This document shows, in pieces, positions 1-6,200 of a stretch of 14,973 nucleotides of DNA. The stretch is from Ectocarpus siliculosus. Taxonomy: Eukaryota > Sar > Phaeophyceae > Ectocarpales > Ectocarpaceae. The notes under the pieces were generated by a model. The model made no database searches and was not told the origin of the DNA. It saw only the letters and a list, made by a program, of their open reading frames with translations. The position numbers and the translations under genes are program-made. Each line of letters begins with the position of its first letter. The stretch's first letter is position 1. The stretch is taken from positions 2,665,862 to 2,680,834 of the forward strand of contig FN649751.1 in NCBI GenBank assembly GCA_000310025.1, written 5' to 3'.

Positions 1-50
1 GGGGGGGGGGGGGGGGGGCGTACTCTTTTGTTGCTTGCCGTAGTCATTTG
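1..50 (+). repeat. Remnant of the dispersed G-run/GTACTC repeat
   Basis: Eighteen G followed by CGTACTC and TGCCGTAGTC matches the layout of the other copies (G-run, TGTACTC, then TGCCGTAGTCGTTTGACC). Similarity fades after about position 50. The copy is old or partial and cut by the window edge. Confidence 0.4.
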
Positions 51-60
51 TTGCCAGCCC

Positions 61-252
61 CTAGACATGAAAGAGGCAATGTGTACACCGAAGGATGCCG
101 AAGGCCGGGACCAGGCCGGGTCTAGAATCATAGAAGGGTGGGAAGAGCTGGTAAACACAACAGCAAGTAGAGTTCTAGGTAGAAAGTTGATAGTTTGTAA
201 GAGAGCAGTGAAGTGGTGGGACGAAGAAATCAAGCAAGCAATTCGAGTATAG
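61..252 (+). mobile_element. LINE-type (non-LTR) retrotransposon fragment
   Basis: A plus-strand reading frame encodes IIEGWEELVNTTASRVLGRK followed by AVKWWDEEIKQAI and then a stop. The pattern A---LGRK … WW-EEIK-AI is what I expect in the linker between the endonuclease and reverse transcriptase domains of LINE ORF2 proteins. Neither catalytic domain is present, so it is a dead fragment, antisense within an intron of the SEL1L homologue. It ends at a TATACT-rich simple stretch. The family call rests on motif memory only. Confidence 0.5.
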
Positions 253-836
253 TATTGTCTATTCTATACTATACTATACCCGTGTGTTCACAACCAAGTA
301 GTAGGGCGACTCGCACGAAGGACACCAACACCTTGAACGCGCTTACACTCCGGCAAATATCACTTGCTGCTGCTTCGAGCACAAGCAGGCCGTGCGCGGC
401 GTGTGATTGATCGCCAGAGGTCTTTGATGTTTTTCTTCTTTTGAGAGTGTCGGCGGAGGTAAGAAGCTACGTAGACGACTCTCGACGAACGAAGCGAACA
501 GCGGCTACTCCCTCTCCGTCCGTTTCCTGAGGGGAATATTCATGCATCCTGCTTCACGCACGCCTCCCTCTGCCGCCGGTCGAAACCCCTGCCTCGACAC
601 CCCGCAAAAGGAAATCGAACGGTTTCCCCGTCCTTCCCCGCCCAACAGCACTATCTAGAACATGGAGTAAGGGCGGTGTAGACTGTTTACCAGCAGACCA
701 GCAGCAGGGGTTGGCACTATAGCCGGTCTCGAGAAGGCTTGCATACAGTCCGTAATCAGACGAAAACGGCAAGCAACAAACGATTACCCTTCCCCTCCCC
801 TTCCCCTCCGACGCGCGTACGACTTCCTCGACTCAC

Positions 837-965
837 CTCGGCCAGCCTCGAGTACAGAACCAGCGCGCCGCCGTAATCGCCCGCCGTCGCCCGACGCAGC
901 GCCGCCTGCATGCCGTCCATCCACGGCCCCCTCTCGACAACGTTCTTGAAAAGGCTCACGGCGGA
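837..965 (-). CDS. SEL1L: SEL1L homologue exon 6, last exon in window
   Basis: This exon encodes residues 428-470: SAVSLFKNVVERGPWMDGMQ and then GDYGGALVLYSRLAE. This segment is the most diagnostic part, because LFKNV-ERG-W followed by GDY--A---Y--LAE is the SEL1L/Hrd3 pattern and not a generic SEL1 repeat. The acceptor is TTCTGTTAG, preceded by a branch-point-like TTGAC. The donor is GAG|GTGAGT, phase 0. The next exon is not in the window. Confidence 0.88.
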
Positions 966-1501
966 CTAACAGAACGGTCAACAGGTGGACCACGGACGGA
1001 CGGACGGACGGACGAGCATCGTGGCGAACAACGTTAGCAGACAGGTCGGGGAAAAAACAAAATAATTGCATGTCTCCCACCAGGCTCATGGACGGCCCAA
1101 CACCAAGCCAAACCATGAGGGGACGGCATATACAAGGGGGGGAGGGGGGGGGGGGGGAAGATACAAAAGGCATGCAGAGACAGCAGGCAGGGATGGATGT
1201 CGGGGGACTGCCGGATGAGAAAACGAGGGGACGAGGCAAGCAGACGCACGATCGAACGAGCAAAAACAAAACGACAACAAAGAATGCTTTTTAGAATGGT
1301 TGTACCCTAAAAGTAACAAACAACAACTATTACATCCTAAAAGCAGACGCGTCGCAGCAGCAGCGGTAGGAGCAGGCGGCGGCCAGACTGTGGGTGGCTA
1401 CCTCTGGGTCACACACGGCCCTGGCCAGCTCGCACAACTAGACGATCCGAAACTATACACATCACCACCAACAACAACAACAGCAACAACAACACAACAG
1501 C

Positions 1502-1539
<38 letters not shown>

Positions 1540-1870
1540 GCAACCACCTTCCACCACACACACACGACCGCCCCACCTGGCACCGGGTGGCCGTGAGAGG
1601 CTCCTCCCCCTCGTCAGCCTGGAGCACGGCTGCCTGGAACATGGCCTCCACGTGCCCCATCGCCGCCGCCGCCGTCAGGTGGGCCAGGGCCTTCTTGGTA
1701 TCCTTCGCAGATAGGGTCACAGACTCACCCCCGCTCATGATTGTCGTCTTCGTACCGCCGAGATCAAGCTCCACCGTGTTGGAGACGTACATCTTGCCGT
1801 CGTCGTCGTTGTTGTTGTTGTTGTTTCGGGAAGCGGCAGTGCCAAACAGGACGAGATCAATGGGGGGGAG

Positions 1871-1964
<94 letters not shown>

Positions 1965-3250
1965 GCGTGGGCTAAGATAAGAGCATCGCACCAGGCGGGT
2001 ACTTGTTGCCGTACGCCCTCCTTCCCTCGCCCCGCAGAGAGCTCTTGCGTAAACAACAACTCCGTTTGGGCTCTTTTAAGCCGGAGGTGGGGGTGGAAGT
2101 AGTACCGGTATGGGCTACAGTTGCTGTAGCCCTAGCCCTTTGAACCAGGCAGGGAAGATCGCGCAAGCAAATTGGAACAGAAGTTCGACGTGACTCATTG
2201 AAAATACAACAGGCGATATCAAGCAATAAATCTACAAGACAACCCCCACCAACCGTTCCCCTGTCTCTCGCCACTTCCCACGTTCACCTTGGGCGTTTCA
2301 AAGAATGGGCAGCAGACCGGGGGGTCACGCCATTGTAAAACACCCCCCCCCCCCTCCCAAAGCCGTGGGTTTTCGTCGCTTGGCAGCGATGTTGTAAAAC
2401 AAGCCGATCACTTTGTGAGCTCGGCAACCAGGTTACCGGGTTTTTGCCTTTGTTTTTCTTTGCGGTAACCATGAATGGTGGTCGAGTAGATCATGTTGTG
2501 TGGGGTCGAGAACCCTCACTCCCCGCAAGGGGGATGATCGCACCACGTTGTGTTAAATTGGTCAACTATTCTCGAGGCAGTTACACAGTGCTTACAACTG
2601 TCTCTGGAAGTGAAAGCACCAGAAAATAAATTAAGTAATACGCAGATGTCATCCGTACGCAAGGAAGTAAGCACAAGATGCCGAACACCCTTCATGCGAC
2701 TCGCCGAATACCTCACGGCGCTTCGCGCTTGGTGATGTGAGAGCCTGGTCCGGTGAGAACCCGGCGTGCTCCGTCCCGGCTTTGTAGGGATGCGAGGTCA
2801 ATGGTCTAACGACTACGGCATGCACGACTATGAGTACACCCCCCGCCCCCGCCCCCGTCCCAAAAAAAGAGCCCCATCACCGTGCGACTCACCATCCCCA
2901 GGTTGAAGAGAATGTCGGGGTTTTGATTCTCCTTGTCCTCCCGCCGGGCCTGCTCGAAGTAATCGAACGCGACCCGGACATCCCGCTTCACGCCCAGGCC
3001 GTGCAAGTAGAGGTAGCCGAGCCCGTTCAAGCTCACGTGGGTCGTCTTTTTTTTTTTGTGCAAGCCAGGCGTGCGTGCGTGCGTGTCATCCGTGAGAAAG
3101 AGATAGAGAGATAGATAGAGAGAGAGACAGAGAGACAGACAGAGAGAGAGATAGGGGGGGGGAGAGAGAGAGAGAGAGACAGATAGAGAGAGAGACAGAG
3201 AAAGAGAGAGAGAGAGAGAGGGAGAGAGAGAGAGAGATAGGGGGGGGGAC

Positions 3251-3289
<39 letters not shown>

Positions 3290-6200
3290 GGGGAGAGAGA
3301 GAGGTGTGAAGGACGGCGGTGGCTCAGCATTAGTCGGCACCGGCAGGGAGATCATCACGTCCAGCAAACGCCGTGAGTTTGGAGACGTGGAACAGTCGGG
3401 AGCATGGGGCCAAGCTTCTACACTCAAAAATGATCAGTGTTGTTGCAAGCAACAGAGGCGCAGCGTTGGATCGCACCCACGGAAGCTTCGAAAACATCGA
3501 TACGAGCGAACGCGGATAGGTGAGGCTTAGAGGTCTGGGGCCAGGTCGATGAAGTCTTTACTACGGAAACACCTGTTTTCGGATCGCAGACCGAGGTAAA
3601 CACAAGGGGGGTATATAACACTCGACAACCAGGTAGAGACAAGGGGTGAAATTTGTTTTGTCTAGATGTTTGATCAACTTTCCACCCTCTCCCGTACTCA
3701 TGCTCAACCCGAACATAATTCATGAGGTCACATCGCCCTACCCCACTCTGTCCCATTATCCCACGCGTGCACCGATCGCATGGTATCACAACACCATGGA
3801 CGACCGAAACAACCACCACAACGTAAACCACTCGTGCTTGACCAACAGCAACAGCAACAGCAACATAACACCAAAAAGAACCAAAGCCACCAAACAACAC
3901 AACAACAACATCAGCAACAACAAAAATAACAGCACAACACGTGACAGCAACAAGTGACAAACAACAACAACAACAACAACAACAACGCCGCACACCTTGC
4001 TCGCCAGGAACTTCTTATAGGCGGACTTGTAGTCGATCGGCGTGCCGGCCCCTCTCATCTGCAGGTTTGCGGCGAAGGACATCGAGGCTGCGTCCGACAG
4101 CTCCGCCCCTATCTCATACATCTCGTACGACTTCTCCAAGTCCTGGTCGAGCCCCCTAACGAAGAACGAAAAAAAAAAGTTCATGAACCCATGTCACAAG
4201 TTTCCGTATGCATGCATGCATGCATGAACAAATCTCTAATAAACGTAGCGTCGAGCAAAAAAAGGTGCCACAACCGCCGGCGGATGTTAGGAACAACTTG
4301 TGAGTCTGAATTTCGCCTGGTTCGTTGCTGACAGCAGTAGTGAAAGCGTGGGGTGCAACAAGCCACCCTGCTACTACCATTGCACCTCTCAAGGTGGCTC
4401 TCAGGCAGAGTACATGACCGCAGTACCAATGCATGCGCAGCAAGAGCGTGCCTTGCGCATCGTCTTGTCACGAATGGCCGATTCCAATAAGCCTAGATGC
4501 AAGCTTCATCAGTCCATCAAGATTGTAACAATCCGCTGTATAGGTCGTGCAATGCTCGGGTGAAAGCAGTGGGTACGCCATCATCTCGACCGTTTGCACC
4601 ACAGACAGCGCCGCCATTTTTACATGAGACTATGGTAAAACAACTGATATATGAGAATTTGGTAAAATAAGTGCGTGTTCACAGGCTGTGCTCCTCGGTC
4701 ATCGAGAACAAGAAATACATTTCGAAGAACGGCTTGTACTTCTGAAGTATTTATCTTGCAACCCTTGTACACCCCGGTTTGTATCGACTATTCCCGTGAA
4801 AAGGAAACACGACCGCCTTCTGCCTCCCCGGCAGAAGGGGGAGGGCTTCACGAAAAAAACAGGCGGGACACCGACTCCAACAGGGTGGGAGCGGAGACAA
4901 AAGGTTTACCCACAAAACTAAAGCGTTTTACGTTTATTATTTGTTGTCTTCACTTCAAATCAAAGCTCTCACAGCACTTGTGCCGTTTGCTCCAACGCGT
5001 GGTCACACAGAAGGGTTCCTCTCCCTGAGGCCCCCCACCCACCCCTCCTGCGGTACCGCTGTGCCTCCGATTCTTACCGCGAGAAGACAGAGTGCAGCAC
5101 TCTCTACTCCATTGCCCACAACACGAAACACACCTGACGCCGTGTTGGTACAGCAACCCCATCACCCTGATGGAACCCACGTCCCCGACTTCCGCCCCGG
5201 CTCGCCACATGTCCACCAGCTCCTGGTCCGAGTCGGAGGCCGGCCGCCTACCCGCGACGAATCGCACCGACAGCCGCGTCCGGTCCACATTTCTCGAGAC
5301 CCCGCCGCATCCTTCCGCGTGAAGGTCGGCGATCACCTCCCGCGCGGCCATGTAGTAGTGCGAGAGGGACTTCTGGCAGTTCTGCGGGGTGCCGATTCTG
5401 TTTTGGGAGGCGGGGGGGCGGGGTGTACTCATAGTCGTGCATGCCGTAGTCGTTTGACCATTGACCTCGCATCCCTACAAAGCCGGGACGGAGCACGCCG
5501 GGTTCTCACCGGACCAGGCTCTCACATCACCAAGCGCGAAGCGCCGTGAGGTATTTGCCGAGTCGCATGAAGGGTGAGCTGCATCCTGCTAAGGGTGTTC
5601 GGCATCTTGTGCTTACTTCCTTGCGTACGGATGACAGCTACGTATGACTTAATTTATTTTCTGGTGCTTTCACTTCCAGAGACAGTTGTAAGCACTGTGT
5701 AACTGCCTCGAGGAAGCTTGGCCATTTAACACAACGTGGTGCGATCATCCCCCGTTGCGCGGAGAGAGGGTTCTCGACCCCGCACAACATGATCTACTTG
5801 ACCACCATTATGGTTACCGCCAAAAAAAAAAACGAGGTAAAAAAAAAAACCGGTAACCTGGTTGCCGAGTTCACGAAGTGAATTGGCTTGTTTTACAACG
5901 TCGTTGCCAAGCGACGAAAACCCAATCCCGATGGCAAACACCGAGTGGGGGGCTTGTTTTACAACGTCGTTGCCAAGCGACGAAAACCCAAACCCCGATG
6001 GCAAACACCGGGGGGGGGCGGGGGGGGGGGTGAGAGCGTTCAGCAAGCACGTGGTACCGGCGTACCTCCAACCAACCAACCAACCAACCAGGTGGTGGTG
6101 ATGACCTGGCAGTGCATACGAGGGAGAGAGTCTAGCGCTATTCTTCAAAAGTCTTGCGATAATTTGTTCAAATATTTTTCCAGCAGGAGGGCAGCACTGC

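Larger units (their letters stand above)
1..836 (-). other. SEL1L homologue intron 6 (5' part)
   Basis: The intron begins with GTGAGT at 836 and runs off the left edge. Going outwards it holds about 580 bases with nothing recognisable (253-835), then a LINE-type fragment (61-252) and a G-run with a remnant of the dispersed repeat (1-50). No minus-strand coding segment resembling the next SEL1L exon is visible here. Confidence 0.75.
1793..2892 (-). other. SEL1L homologue intron 4
   Basis: This 1100-base intron runs from GTGAGT to GGCAAG. It carries a full-length dispersed repeat near its donor (2315-2840), a hairpin at 2112-2132, and a long sense-strand (CT)n tract (1873-1961) upstream of the acceptor. 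The last bases before the acceptor are an (AAC)n/(GAC)n run, not pyrimidines. Confidence 0.8.
3046..3995 (-). other. SEL1L homologue intron 3
   Basis: This 950-base intron runs from GTGTGC to AAAAAG. A (TTG)n run starts eight bases after the donor, and a 210-base CT-rich tract lies before the acceptor. A branch-point-like CTCAC sits near 3090. The middle (3305-3840) holds nothing recognisable. Confidence 0.8.

Noticed and set aside
2806-3427. Long Ser/Leu-repeat reading frames on the minus strand
   Set aside because: They are translations of the (CT)n tract in any frame. Only the part downstream of the acceptor at 3045 is real coding sequence.
5248-5496. Reading frames containing MRGQWSNDYGMHDYEYTPPP near each repeat copy
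   Set aside because: The peptide is the chance translation of the dispersed repeat end. It recurs with every copy, is not followed by a consistent frame, and is interrupted by the G- or C-run.
5422-6009. R3 as a classical MITE or LTR-type element
   Set aside because: The terminal inverted match is only about five bases, no clean short target duplication can be separated from the G-runs, and there is no TG…CA pair or primer-binding site.
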